Source of the DNA: Gonapodya sp. JEL0774
Lineage: Eukaryota > Monoblepharomycota > Monoblepharidomycetes > Monoblepharidales > Gonapodyaceae
Length of the DNA: 30,470 nucleotides
Assembly (NCBI GenBank): GCA_027604505.1
Contig: JADIIX010000204.1
Span: 1-30,470, forward strand
Direction of reading: 5' to 3'
Part shown: positions 11,894-23,030 of the stretch, piece after piece
Numbering within the stretch: position 1 is the first letter of the stretch
Layout: each line of letters starts with the position of its first letter
Translations under genes and position numbers: made by a program
Notes under the pieces: model-generated
What the model was told of the DNA's origin: nothing
Seen by the model: only the letters and a program-made list of their open reading frames with translations
Database searches by the model: none

Positions 11894-13298
11894 ATGAACT
11901 GGGCCAGCATAACAAAGCAGAGCGAGGCTGACGCTGTGAGAGCCAAGCTTGACGATTTTTTCTTCAGCGAGGCGTGGAGCGCTCTTGCTCGGAGCATAGG
12001 CTCCCACAACGGAAGTGAAGAGCAACCTCCAACAACGAAGATCGCAAATCTTCTTATCGAGGTTAGTTTCTCGATGCTCTATACTAGATTGTGGTCTGTT
12101 AGGGGGAAACTGAACCCGTTCCGTGAATCACTGTCCTTCTCAAAGGAAGTGGTCCGCCTTCGAAATCTGCTGGAATCTCGCACAAAGAAGCTCTCCCAGC
12201 TTATAGAAGAGACTTCCAGTGATTTGGCGGTTCTGGTGAGATCAAAGCGATGTCGTTTGCACCCATTATAACCACCGCTCAATAACGCGTGGGTAGACCT
12301 CCCCGTTCCATTTACGAGAAGACACCCTCTACTCTGTGCGACAGTCCGTTGAGAAACATGTCGCCCACCTTCAAACTTTGCTCAAGAAGAATGCTGGGCC
12401 CATCGTTCGTCCCAACATTGAGTCTTCCGGCAGTACCAGCTATCGGCTACCTAATCAGGGTAGCGATTCTTCTCTTGAAGCTACATTGAGGACAACTTTG
12501 AAACCTTCTCAATGGAAGTCAGTCTGCGAAATGATCTCGTTGAGCGAGTGGCAAGACATCTCCAGCGGGACTTTTAGCAAGATCCTCAGACCTTCCACCT
12601 CCCCAGATCAGATCTACGTGTCTTTGGCTGCCCTTCTCCGCCTTGACAAACTTCTCCAGCAGTTTCAGCTGCTTAGTAGATACGTTGCCGGGGAGATTCT
12701 TTTCGCAGCTCGCCGATTATCAGCCTTGTCTCCCTCCGCTCCTAAACACACCACGCTCCTAACCACCGTTCGACATATACTCGCTATGCCAACCTCTCTA
12801 TACTGTCTCTTGCATGCTACTCTCTCCTCTCTCCTCCCCGATGCCGACGCACTCCACTGTCCAATATGCCTTGATCCTTTCCACCAGCCTATCACACTAA
12901 GATGCAGTCACACATTTTGTCGGCACTGTCTAACCACATACCACAAGATAGCATCTTCAGGCTCGTCGGATTTAGCGTTCTGGCTCCACTATCAGAACTG
13001 CGTAACTGGTGAACCGCAGCCGTGCCCCCTCTGTCGTAAACCGTTTCGAATGACTTCAGACTTTTGGGCTCGACCTAACACGGCTCTGGGCAATTTTGCT
13101 GAGGTGTATTATCCTCGAGAAGTCAGAGCAAAAATTTCCTGGGAGCGGACAGAGGAAAGGACAAGGAGGCGGAGGGCGAAATGGGAGAGAGTAAAGTGGG
13201 AGACCTCTTGGTGGGTTGAGGGTTTGTACACTGAAGTCAAGGAGAAGGTTGCAAGAGTCAAAGTGACAGTGCTGAGGCAAGAGATTCTCACAGTTTAA
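11894..13298 (+). CDS. RING-finger protein, similar to C-terminal half of SPX-RING ubiquitin ligases, 403 aa
   Basis: Exons 11894-12061, 12146-12235 and 12345-13298. A C3HC4 RING lies at about 258-316: CPICLD, then CSHTFCRHC, then CPLC, with all eight ligands present and 31 residues between the second and last Cys pairs. After the RING comes NTALGNFAEVYYPREVRAK, which resembles the LLNFxxDWFPxExREK block that follows the RING in fungal SPX-RING proteins. The likely function is E3 ubiquitin ligase, possibly in nutrient or phosphate control. The N-terminus has coiled-coil-like stretches (EVVRLRNLLESRTKKLSQLI) but no recognisable SPX start. Either the SPX is diverged, upstream exons were missed, or the protein is SPX-less. 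The first intron (84 nt) has no stop and keeps the frame, so retention would add 28 residues; its GTTAGT donor favours splicing. The C-terminal ~60 residues are rich in Arg/Lys/Trp. Confidence 0.8.
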
Positions 13299-14801
13299 AT
13301 CCGGACGGGTACTTTTGCAGACAATGCAACATCAACCAACAAGAGAGGGCAATGGTTGCAAATGTTGAAGAGCAATTTAAGGACTTTCGAGAACATTCGC
13401 AATGAGAAGCTGTACCTTGGTGCATACCCAGTTAGACTATATAGAACTATTGACTTCTCTGCGTTGCATTGTTCTCCTGCTTCACAAGAAACCACAAGTT
13501 CCCGTTTATACCACAGTGGCAAAAGACCTAGTTAAAGAAGAAAGCCGATTTCCTCTGGACTGATTCCCCTGACCCAGCCTAATACAAGTTTATTGCGATA
13601 AGATACATAGCAATCATAGCCTTCTTCGATTGTGATCACAAATGATGATATTTGTACCTTGTAACATTTTACCGGCATTGAATCCATGTTTGCGAATAAT
13701 ACAGCACCACCCTAATGCCCATATTTCCCAGCGACTCCTCGAGAACAGGAGAGCACATGCCGACGAGTTGTAAGAGCTTCGCGTTGTTCTTTCCAAGCAT
13801 TAAAAGGTAATCCGTCGTGTGGTTAGAACGAGACGGCGCCCAGTTAACCTCGAGTTAATCAGATTGTCTGGCTCGTGTTGTCTGGTTATTGCCGGAATCC
13901 AGAGTTGAGTAAACAGCACAGAGATTTTTAGGGTGAAAGATGCGACATCACATCTTGCCAGAATGGTGAAGTTCCTATAACATAAACCACTAAGGCAAGG
14001 ACGAGGGATGGAGGAGAGGAATGTGCATGTACGGAGGACTGGTTACATTTTGAGGTCACACGCTCACTCATTCTGCAAAGAACTCGCTCAGACCACGAGA
14101 TAATCGTGGGCTAAATGAATCTCCGCAGTCTGTGCGGTACCAATCTGGAGCTCGCTGATCCCGTGTCGCATATTGATACACCTCCCCAGCCAGATTCTCG
14201 GAGAAGTTTCGCTCCCATCCAGTGCGAAAAACGGAACCCGCCGTCAATCCCAATGGTGTGATGATATGACAGGATCTGAAAGCTCACTACAATAATGGAT
14301 TGCCTGAGTTCGTCCGCCGATATGTTTCATTGGAAGTTGGATACATCCGTCCACCATCGCCCATCACCACATGAGATACGTTCCATGATCACTTAATGAT
14401 CCGCGAGGTCCGTTTCTGCGCCTGTGATCCACCGCGTCACAGTTACAGTTCCGTGAAGACAACAGGAAGTTTTCATGTACATAAACAGAGAGGAGGACGG
14501 GGAGGGGGGGGAAGGGGGGAAGTCATAGCACCAAGCAACAAGATGCACGAAGACCTAGCGATAGACAATGAAGTTTTGTTGTGACGGAAGGGGGTTGAAG
14601 CTCGAAAAATATGTATTTTGGGACGCCCGCTGACTCCCAAGATCCAGAAAGCTCCACTCACAACCACAAACAACAGACAACGAGACCTAATTTAATTGTG
14701 TACCCTGCTGAACGACATCTGGACATACTTCTTTTGAATCCGTTTTGTCGAGCCAAGCCCAGCACGCCAAGCCGGCGACGGATTATGTAAAGGAGGATTT
14801 A
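13299..14801. other. 1.5-kb intergenic region, possible short minus-strand exons at 14068-14370
   Basis: No gene is supported. On the minus strand an open frame at 14253-14068 (ends LSRGLSEFFAE) and an upstream ATG frame (MGDGGRMYPTSNE) are joined by a plausible GTGAGC donor, but the alternatives give different proteins and no motif is recognised. A G-rich tract is listed separately. The last ~100 bp probably contain the MON2 promoter and leader. Confidence 0.4.
14489..14522 (+). other. G-rich tract, possible G-quadruplex
   Basis: The plus strand carries G runs of 4 (14499-14502), 8 (14504-14511) and 6 (14514-14519), separated by one or two A residues. This is enough for an intramolecular four-run G-quadruplex if the 8-run splits. 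It lies about 280 bp upstream of the MON2 start codon. Confidence 0.6.
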
Positions 14802-17800
14802 ATGGCGCCAACTCTGGGGACGTTTCTCACGGCAGAGCTGCAAACTCTCTCAGCCGAGGCGAAGAAGAAGAATCCTGAGGTCCGAGAGGTCAGTTAAGGC
14901 GCTGCATTTCTCGCTCAGGAAGTGAATTCTTTCCCAATGCTGATTTTGTGACCAAATCCTTGCAAAGGCTGCAGAGAGACTGTTGTACCTTGTGCGACAG
15001 GTATCTGAATCTGGAACCTCGCTACAGGGAGGGCAAACCGCTTCGGACCTGGCATATGGTGGGTGCAGCAGGTTCCTTGGGCAGCTTGATGAAATGGGTT
15101 CCTTGCATCGGCTCCGAATGAAGGGGATCAATGAGGACAGCTTAATTGATGAAAACAGCGAGATTATGGTGCCTCGGTTGCGCGAGAATGAAAAACGGGC
15201 CAAGGAATGTCGATGACGGTTTCAGCCAGCGGTTCGTCGGGCTCAACTAGAGGTTGAACCCGGTCGAGGGTTTTTGGCGGGGATCGTGCAATGCGAGAGA
15301 ACATAACGAAACAGTTTCTTGCTTCTGGTTAACATTCAATCTCACATTTGTGGACTACATTTCCCCGCACAGAACTATCCCTCTCTCCTCTCACTCTCCG
15401 TCCATTTCTCCTCTCTCTCGACTCTCGAAATCCTCGCCTCGCATCCCTTTCCGCCGGCTGCGTATGGCGACTTGTATCCCACCGGGCTGTACCCCCTCCC
15501 CAGTTGGGCATGCTGCTACAGAAGATGGGCGAGGCGGTGGCGATACCACAGGCGCAAGTCGACGTACAACTGAAAGTTGTGCAGTGCATGTTGCCGATGC
15601 TGAGTAATTATAGGGACATACATGGGCAGGTTGTGGGAGAGGTATGTGGCCCCTTCATCTTCTGCACTACAATGGGGATGTGCCCACGAGGGACTCCTAC
15701 GAGCGGGCTTGTTCTTGACGGTAACCATGTCACAGATTTTATATGCTTTAATCGCTCAATGACTTCAGGGATCCTTTTTTCGTGAAGGTTTCGCGTGCTT
15801 CGCTAAACACAATCGTCCTCTGGGAAACAGGTACTTTCACTGTGCCTCCGCCTCCAAGTCCCCAATAGTTCCCTGATACCCTCACATGGTGGTCCCGTAG
15901 TGGCTAACACTGCGACAGCAACTATGCGCCAGTTGGTCGTGCACGTGTTTGAGAGGGTTGCAGACGAGGATTTGATGGCAGATCCAACACAGGCAACCCA
16001 GACGCGCGGCGAGGAAGTGAAGAGTGATGGAGGAGGCGTAGAGGATATGGAATTAAACAGCGGTGATGAACTCGATGTAGGCGAGGAACTTATCCCAACC
16101 GAGGAAGGTGTATCTCTCATCGAAATACTCAAGTACTTTTCGAGGTACTGACCAATTGTCATGGGCTTACTTCTTCCTTCAACAGTTCTCTCTCCCTCCG
16201 CGTCCGACGCCCTCCATCTCTTTCGGGACATGTGTCTATTGGCATCACCGGATCCGCCGCCGGGCGCACACACGACGTTTGTACGGCTTGGAATGGGTGC
16301 GCAGCCAGGACATGTCCGTGGTTTCTGGATGGAAATGGTCGAGGATGTGGTGGGAGTTCATTCCGAGGTGTTTCGAAAGGTGAGATGGTACTGATCAACA
16401 TCAATGTTGCGGATGGAGGAGACATCCTGACATTTTGTTCGTTAATTTTGAATCACTCTCAAAGCACCCTACACTTCTACTATTGGTGAAAGATCGTGCC
16501 TGCCCATTAGCCATCAAATCTTTCCCCGGTCGTGCAGACTTCCCCGGGCAAGTGCATTTTGCTCGATTGGTAAAGGCTCTTGTAAAAGGATATGTTGATT
16601 TGATGGTGAGTTTAACCCATACTACGATGCTGGGCATGGTCTCTCACCGTAAAATTCGCAAAGTTTTCTCACCAATTACGGACCTTCCATCACCTAGCCC
16701 ACGGAATGCGAAGTGTTCCTCTCGATGCTGACCAAATTACTGGAACCGGATTCTGGTCCAATTTGGCAACGTGCGTTGGCCGCGGAAGTTGCTGCAGGAA
16801 TCTGTGTGGAAGGAGTGGTCGCACGGTGGGTGGCATGTTGTCTATTCATTAAAGCCTTCCAAAGAGCAATTGTGTTCTTGCGACAGTCATCTCTTCCATC
16901 TGTACGACCGTCCCGACACCTCTTCCAATATTCTTACAGACATGGTGAACCTCCTCTCCCGTGCTATCACCGAGCGTACCCGTACAACCTCAGAGCGTAC
17001 ACGTACCACGTCTTCAACGTCACCATCTGGAAGTGGGCACGCCGGTCATGAAGATGGGTCGGGTGAAGGAATATCCGCTGCTATTGCCACCAGGATGCAT
17101 CTGTAAGCTTCCTTTTCGCTCGGTCTTACTAGCACATCTTGGACGACTTCATCAGGTTCTCTGTTTTGAAGAATGGATCAGCTTGATAAAACCGATGCTC
17201 CTCCACTCCCCGATAATTATATTTTGGTCGTTTGCCTCCTCGCACTTGTCTCTCTGGCTCATAACCTCGCTGAGTTCATCGTGCCCAGCCTGACGGGCTC
17301 AGTTATCGGGTTACCACAATCCTCGTCATTAGTTCTGAGCAATGTGACTTCTGAGCGCCCCGTCCCTGCTGGAAGGCCAACCGGCCCTCCGACTTTGTCG
17401 GTATTGCCCGTGCTTTTCCATCCGATCGCCGACCCGACAGGCGCAATATCTATCGCACATGACATGTGCGACGCGCTGTGGGCACCAATTCTTGCTGCTT
17501 TCTCAGCCCTTCTCAATTATTCTCTGGATGAAGACCTTTTCGTCACGGTTCTGGCAGCTTATGGGGACTACACAGTAACTTGTGGCTTGTTGCTACTCAA
17601 AACTCCAAGAGACGCTTTCGTTGCAACGTTGTGCAAGCAAGCCATCCCCCTTGGTGCCATGGATCCCGTGGCTGCCGGGGACCCGACACGGGCCCGGGGG
17701 CTGGTCACAGATAGGAATCTTGCTTGTTTGAGGCAGTTGGTGAATGTTTCTGAGGCATTAAAAGACGTTTTAGAAATGGATGCATGGCACTTCGTGCTTG

Positions 17801-20800
17801 AGACATTGCAAGCAGCCGATGGGCTTTTGTTTAACAGCAAGTCTGGAGGAAGGCTTCAAGTGTCTGTGGTCAGCACGGGGGTATCGGGAGCCCAGGCATT
17901 GGCTCGAAATAGCTCCACAGCAAGCGGCGTCCTTCTTGGAGCTGGCAACAAAATATCCGTGGACTCGGCCGCGTCAGGAGCCACGGCTGCCACTTCTGTG
18001 ATAGATCAATCACTCTCTGCAGTAACAGAACAGCTACGATCTCTCTTCGATAAATCCAAAGCCATGGAGAGTAGAAGCCTGGACGATTTGTGTCGAGCTC
18101 TCTGCATGTTGGCAAGGGAGGCCGCCGGCACTTTACCACCCGCAGTCACATCAGAAACAAGAGTGTCAATGTCGTCTGCAGCTGGCATAACTGGCCCTGG
18201 CGCTCTAAAAGTCACAGATGAGCGGTCTTTTGCAATCAACAAAGTTCGCGATGTCACTATCCTGAACCTCCAGCGACTTGTCAATGTCGCCGAAAAAGAA
18301 GCACCAACATGGAGAATGATCGTGGACACTCTCGTGGATGTATGTCACGGACCCTCCACACCAACAGGAATGAGGACACAAGCCGCTACTGTTGTTGCTG
18401 AGCTTACATCTGAGGTTATGAAGTTGGCAAATTTGAAAGACCGAACAATTGAGCTCAGGGCAATTGCACCTCTGGCATTGATGATGGATGTCCCCATACC
18501 GAAGGGCTCAGAATGGGAGCAACCACTTGTTGGCCTTGAGCTGGGCCCAAAAAGCCCAGCTCCCCGAGACGCTTTTTTCTTCGGAGATATCCAACGAACG
18601 GGATTGGATATTCTTTTGAAAGTACTGCAGACATGTGGGCAGGATTTCATGGAGAGTTGGCCTCTTGTTTTTGAGATTCTCCAGGATGTGGCGGAGAGGG
18701 ACTTAAGAATTCTAAATTCTCCTACTTCTGCTGGAGTGACCCGAGCTTTGAGGAGTGGTGTGGAACTTCAAGGGACATCTTCGGCGTCTCTATTAGGGGG
18801 AACGGTAAATCGGGGTTCCTTGCTGCTTCGACAGGCATTTACTTGCCTTCAATTAGTTTGTACAGACTTCTTGGCACTTCTGAGTCCTAAAGTTCTGCAT
18901 GCATGTGTGAACGCGACGTCAGCTTTTGTGAAACAAACGGACGACGTCAATATTTCCCTCACTGCCATCGGATTAGCGTGGAATGTTAGCGATCATTTGC
19001 TCACTCGGCGGAATACGTACCTGAAGAACCTAATATCTGGTAGTCAAGAGTCAATGATTCTTCATTTTGACGCACATTCGCTCGCGATCGCAACGGAAGA
19101 GGAATGGATGGAATCAACTATAGACGGTGTTTATAGCTTCATATGGATGGTTCTCCTCTCTAAGCTCAGCATACACAGTGTAGACATCCGACCAGAGGTG
19201 CGGAATGGAGCCGTGCAGACGCTATTCAGAGCAATTAACATGAATGCGGTGACATTGTCCAACGATTTGCTCGATCGCTGCATTTGGGATGTGCTGTTCC
19301 CTCTCCTCCGTCAAATGAGGGACATCGCCATGAGAACGGAAGCAGAAGAAGCCCTAATGACTGAGGAGACGTCGAATGGAGCGTCCAGTGGTGCAGTCGT
19401 AATGGTTCACCACTCAAGAAATACTCAAAACAAGCAATGGGACGAAACCCGGGTACTCGCTTTGAATGGACTTTGTAAAACGTTTGACGGCGTGGCTCGT
19501 ACGGTCATCGAGAATGATGACAAGAGGAAGGCCGAGGCTTGGGTTTCGTACCTCGACTATCTCACAGACTGTATCCTCCGCAATAGCCAAGAAGTCGCAA
19601 TCTCGGGACTAAAATCATTTCGCGACATCTTGAAGGGCCTGCCTGAAGATGTTAAGAATCTTCAATCAACCTTGGACGACTCTGCATCGCGACGAAGGAG
19701 CAGAGCCATCGCCTTGATGCGTGAAGCGTGGACGAGCTGGTGTTCCATTTGCGATGTCCTCATGCAGACGCCAAAATCACGTTCAAGCTCCCTACAAAGC
19801 GTAAAATCGGCAGACGAAGGACTCGACACATCCATTTTGTCGCGTCAGGAACTGCCCCAACACGTTTTCGGAGACTTTTCACAAGAAGCATTGTCCTTGT
19901 TACTACTCTGTTTTCAAGAGATGTATGATGTTCTTCAACCAAGTTTTCTTTTCGATGACTACGAAAAACTCTTCTCTCGGCTTTTACAACTCCTCCTATT
20001 TAATACACTGCAGGACAGATCCTCGAAATATTCCAGAGTGATTTCTGACGTCGACCAACCAAATCCACTTCAAGAGGCCGTTCTCACAATACTGGAGCGC
20101 TTGCGAGTCCTTGATGGGTCAGGTGTGCCTGAATTATTTTTGGAAACCTTGAATGAAATGACAAGGCTGGCCGCTTCGAGAAGTCGAGTATCGAACCTGC
20201 CGTTGCTTCCATCTACTGTGTCTAAGAGCACCAGAGCGACCTCCAAAGTGGATCCATCGCTACAGACTTCATTTACATATTTGGCATTCACAAAAAGAAT
20301 CTTTCCCCTGTTGAAGGGCAAGTTCACCGCATTTTGTGGAGATGAAATCATTTATACAAAACCAGTTTTCCGGAACATGCTTCAGGTGCGTGATTGTTCC
20401 ACATGTTTGATTTTCGTCAAAAGCAACTTTGGCCGGATTATCGAATGTCGACGCTCAGGCACTCGGTGATCTCATGGCACTGAAGACTACGAGTGATACA
20501 AAGACTGTGAGGGAGGATCCAACACCACTATGGGTGTCAGCCGCCACGGAATTTATGGAAATTTTACCAGTCGGCCTGGATTCCCTGCGGAACTTCGCCC
20601 AAAGTAAGTCGCAAACGAAACCTCTTTTGATCTTTCTTCCTTGAGAGTCCCTCATTTGTCGACAGACCTTCCAGTGGATGCTGTGGAAATCATATTCCAA
20701 GCAATCGTAGATTGCGTGAGCGCTTTACTTCCCGAACCGTACGCACAAATTTTGTCTGGTCCACTTCCGCGCCGTCATCAATAATTGACAATGCCATTAA

Positions 20801-21723
20801 TTCACAGAACAAGTACCGTGCCCATTGACGACCAGAGCCTCGAATTTTACGGGAGATTTTTACAGTTTCTCACTGATCGCATTGTCACGCATTTCGGGCG
20901 TGCCTATGTTCCTGAGAAATTGGTAGTTAAACTGGCGCAAGTGGTCGGTCACTCCCCGCGACTATTCTATGCAGGCTACGTTGGACCGCTGTTATCCTCG
21001 ACCCCCACATCCCTTTCCGCTTCTTCTCCAAAACCATCACCTGGTCCTTCATCTCCAGTAACTGTCCGATTGAAGTCCGTGAATGGGAGTCAGACACCAA
21101 AGCGCACGTCTATTGATGTTGTTCAAGATCAACGTGGAACGCCGCCTACAGATCCCCTAACCGAAACATCACAAGACCGTGTTTACGCAGGAATGTGCCT
21201 GGATTTCCTCTTCGGTCTTTGCAGTGGGGAGAAACAAGGTGCGTGCATCAGAGCACTAGTAGCAAAACATGAAATTGAAACTGACTTTCTTGCAGACTCT
21301 CCTGAACTCCGCGGGCGCGTGTCCTCTGTCGCGGGTCCTGCACATCTTGATCGCTGTGTTACCGTTGTGGGTACATATGCCACTGACGTAGGCTCAACCC
21401 CAAAACGGGTGTCGACTGGGGAAATGGTGATGGTGCTGGCTCGTCTTGAGTCACTCTTCTTGCGGGAAGGAACGCTGACGGGATCGAAAGATCCGGGTGG
21501 TGAGATCACCCATTGAAAGTTTGCGTTTGATTGACCTTTCTAATGAGTCTGCCCATCATCATCAGAATCTCCGCGATTGAAATTAATTTCGACGTCCTCC
21601 GGACACCTGTTCTACATGTATCATGTTCTCTGTAGCTGCATCGACGTGGACGCCGATCGAGAGGTGGTGGAATTGGTTAAGAAATGTTTGGCCAGAGTGG
21701 GCAGAGCAATAGGACTCGGTTGA
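14802..21723 (+). CDS. MON2: MON2 homologue (endosome/Golgi traffic protein), 1875 aa
   Basis: Fourteen exons: 14802-14888, 14968-15058, 15373-15641, 15831-16107, 16186-16379, 16465-16605, 16698-16825, 16887-17102, 17172-20385, 20459-20603, 20666-20738, 20808-21238, 21296-21499, 21566-21723; all phases agree. MON2 is a large HEAT-like scaffold related to the non-catalytic parts of Arf-GEFs. It works with Dopey and a P4-ATPase in endosome-to-Golgi recycling. Evidence: LQTLSAEAKKKNPEVRE at the N-terminus, LRPFLLSLDSRNPRL and LVSHRAVPPPQL (DCB region), ATMRQLVVHVFERV, and TECEVFLSMLTKLLE. Further on come RHLFHLYD, the DKTDAPPLPDNY block, LQLVCTDFLALLSPK, NISLTAIGLAWNVSD, RPEVRNGAVQTLF and VMVHHSRNTQNKQWDETRVL. 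The C-terminus is GHLFYMYHVL then CLARVGRAIGLG. Exon 9 alone codes ~1071 residues. The 57-nt intron 21239-21295 has no stop and could be retained. Intron 2 (314 nt) and intron 3 (189 nt) are unusually long. The protein is somewhat longer than animal MON2. Confidence 0.93.
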
Positions 21724-21867
21724 ATATACCAATGGATTATACTGTATATACTTGCAATTCACTAGTGGCTACCATAGAGTCTGACAAGAAGCGCTGTGAA
21801 ACCTTGAGTGTTCAAAGTACATGCTATTGACTCCGAATTGACTTTGGAATGTCCAAGAAACAACTCA
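21724..21867. terminator. shared 3' region between convergent genes
   Basis: MON2 (plus) and the first b561 gene (minus) converge here with 144 bp between stop codons. The sequence is AT-rich with TATACTGTATATAC at about 21738-21751, which reads similarly on both strands. It must contain both cleavage/polyadenylation regions. No exact poly(A) site is claimed. Confidence 0.45.
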
Positions 21868-22885
21868 TTACTCCCCAGTCAATAGAGGACGTTGCTCATC
21901 GGCACGCTCTCCAGCCTCTTCCGCCAGCCCAGCCGTGAGGACCGATCCAACGCGTGTAGCATAAGTGGAGCGGGTGAAACGGGCAATCTCGAAATACAAC
22001 GCCACTGCAACGAAGAGCCCGACGAGGGTGTTGCGAATATACGGGTAAACAGCCTTCGTGAACAAATGATGGTCATGGTTTCGGAGACACGGTCAAGCTC
22101 AACTAATAAACGGAGTGAATGCGAGGAGAGAGTGCTCACAATGAGATAGGAAGTATCAACACCGGTCTTCGCACGAATACGGTAAAGACCATATCCGATT
22201 ATGAACAGAGGCATTATCAAGATAAATGCGCCCATGATTCGGTGGGCCCACTGTTCATGGGCGTGTGAAAAAGATGGACTAACGTGGAAACAGAATGAGG
22301 ACGGAGACAAGCACCTTGGCAACTTTGATGTACTTTTCTCCCCAAACGGTCGTGCGCATGAAGTAACCCCAAGTGAGCTGAAGAAGCACCAATCCTGTCA
22401 AGTACGTGCCGAATGTGGGATGTCCCTCGGCAAAGTGTTCGCTTGAAAATGAATTAAAACAATCAGCAATGCAGAAAGACCAGGATGGATCCAAAATAAT
22501 AAAACTAATGCAAAATCTTACAAAACTCACCCTCCATGTAGCTCTGTTGAGACGTAAGCAATCGTCCATGAAGTCAGAGTTCCAAGCGCAACCACCGTCA
22601 TCATACCCCGGTGAACGACAAACGATTTGGGTCCCAAGAGCCGATATCGCATGATGATCACCGCCACTGGCGCTACAAGAAGCCAGAGAAGGGCCATGAT
22701 AATACCTGTTTGACGGTTGCATGGACGAAGGACGTTGCGATGTGAGATTCGTTCTAGAAATGAGATCGCGCCGTTTCCTGAAACTGGGGACCCGCTCCCC
22801 GCGTTTTTGGGAGCGTTATCTCACCATGTGAAGCATCGACAATGACGTCTCCGGGGAATCGCGGGATATTGGGAGTTTCAGACAT
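21868..22885 (-). CDS. cytochrome b561-domain membrane protein (paralogue A), 235 aa
   Basis: Five exons (descending): 22885-22825, 22753-22531, 22441-22315, 22250-22140, 22053-21868; all in frame. About five hydrophobic helices: IIMALLWLLVAPVAVIIM, MMTVVALGTLTSWTIAYV, TYLTGLVLLQLTWGYF, GAFILIMPLFIIGYGL, LVGLFVAVALYFEIA. Candidate haem-ligand His residues sit where FRRS1-type b561 domains carry them: VHRGMM (H68), EHFAEGHPTFG (H97/H102) and WAHRIMG (H140). The family moves electrons across membranes, often from ascorbate to ferric iron or another acceptor; the substrate is not evident. There is no DOMON domain and no cleavable signal. The C-terminus ends DEQRPLLTGE, an acidic dileucine motif (ExxxLL) suggesting vacuolar or endosomal sorting. 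It opens PRFPGD, like the paralogue at 25034-26560, and shares intron positions with it. It lies 145 bp downstream of the SDR gene on the same strand. Confidence 0.85.
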
Positions 22886-23030
22886 ATCTGTTTTTGGTGA
22901 AGGAAGCAGTGTGAAGATCGATCCCTCATCAAAGCGTTCATGCCACCCACACGGCCGCCAACCTGCCACCAACTACTAAATATGTGATCGCTCAGAGCAC
23001 CATGTCGTATTCACGATCTCTTCAATATAA

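Noticed and set aside
11600-12025. 141-codon minus-strand frame
   Set aside because: Overlaps the RING-gene first exon, has no motif and no splice support.
14068-14370. Possible two-exon minus-strand gene
   Set aside because: Splice choices give different products and none resembles a known protein; kept only as a note in the intergenic entry.
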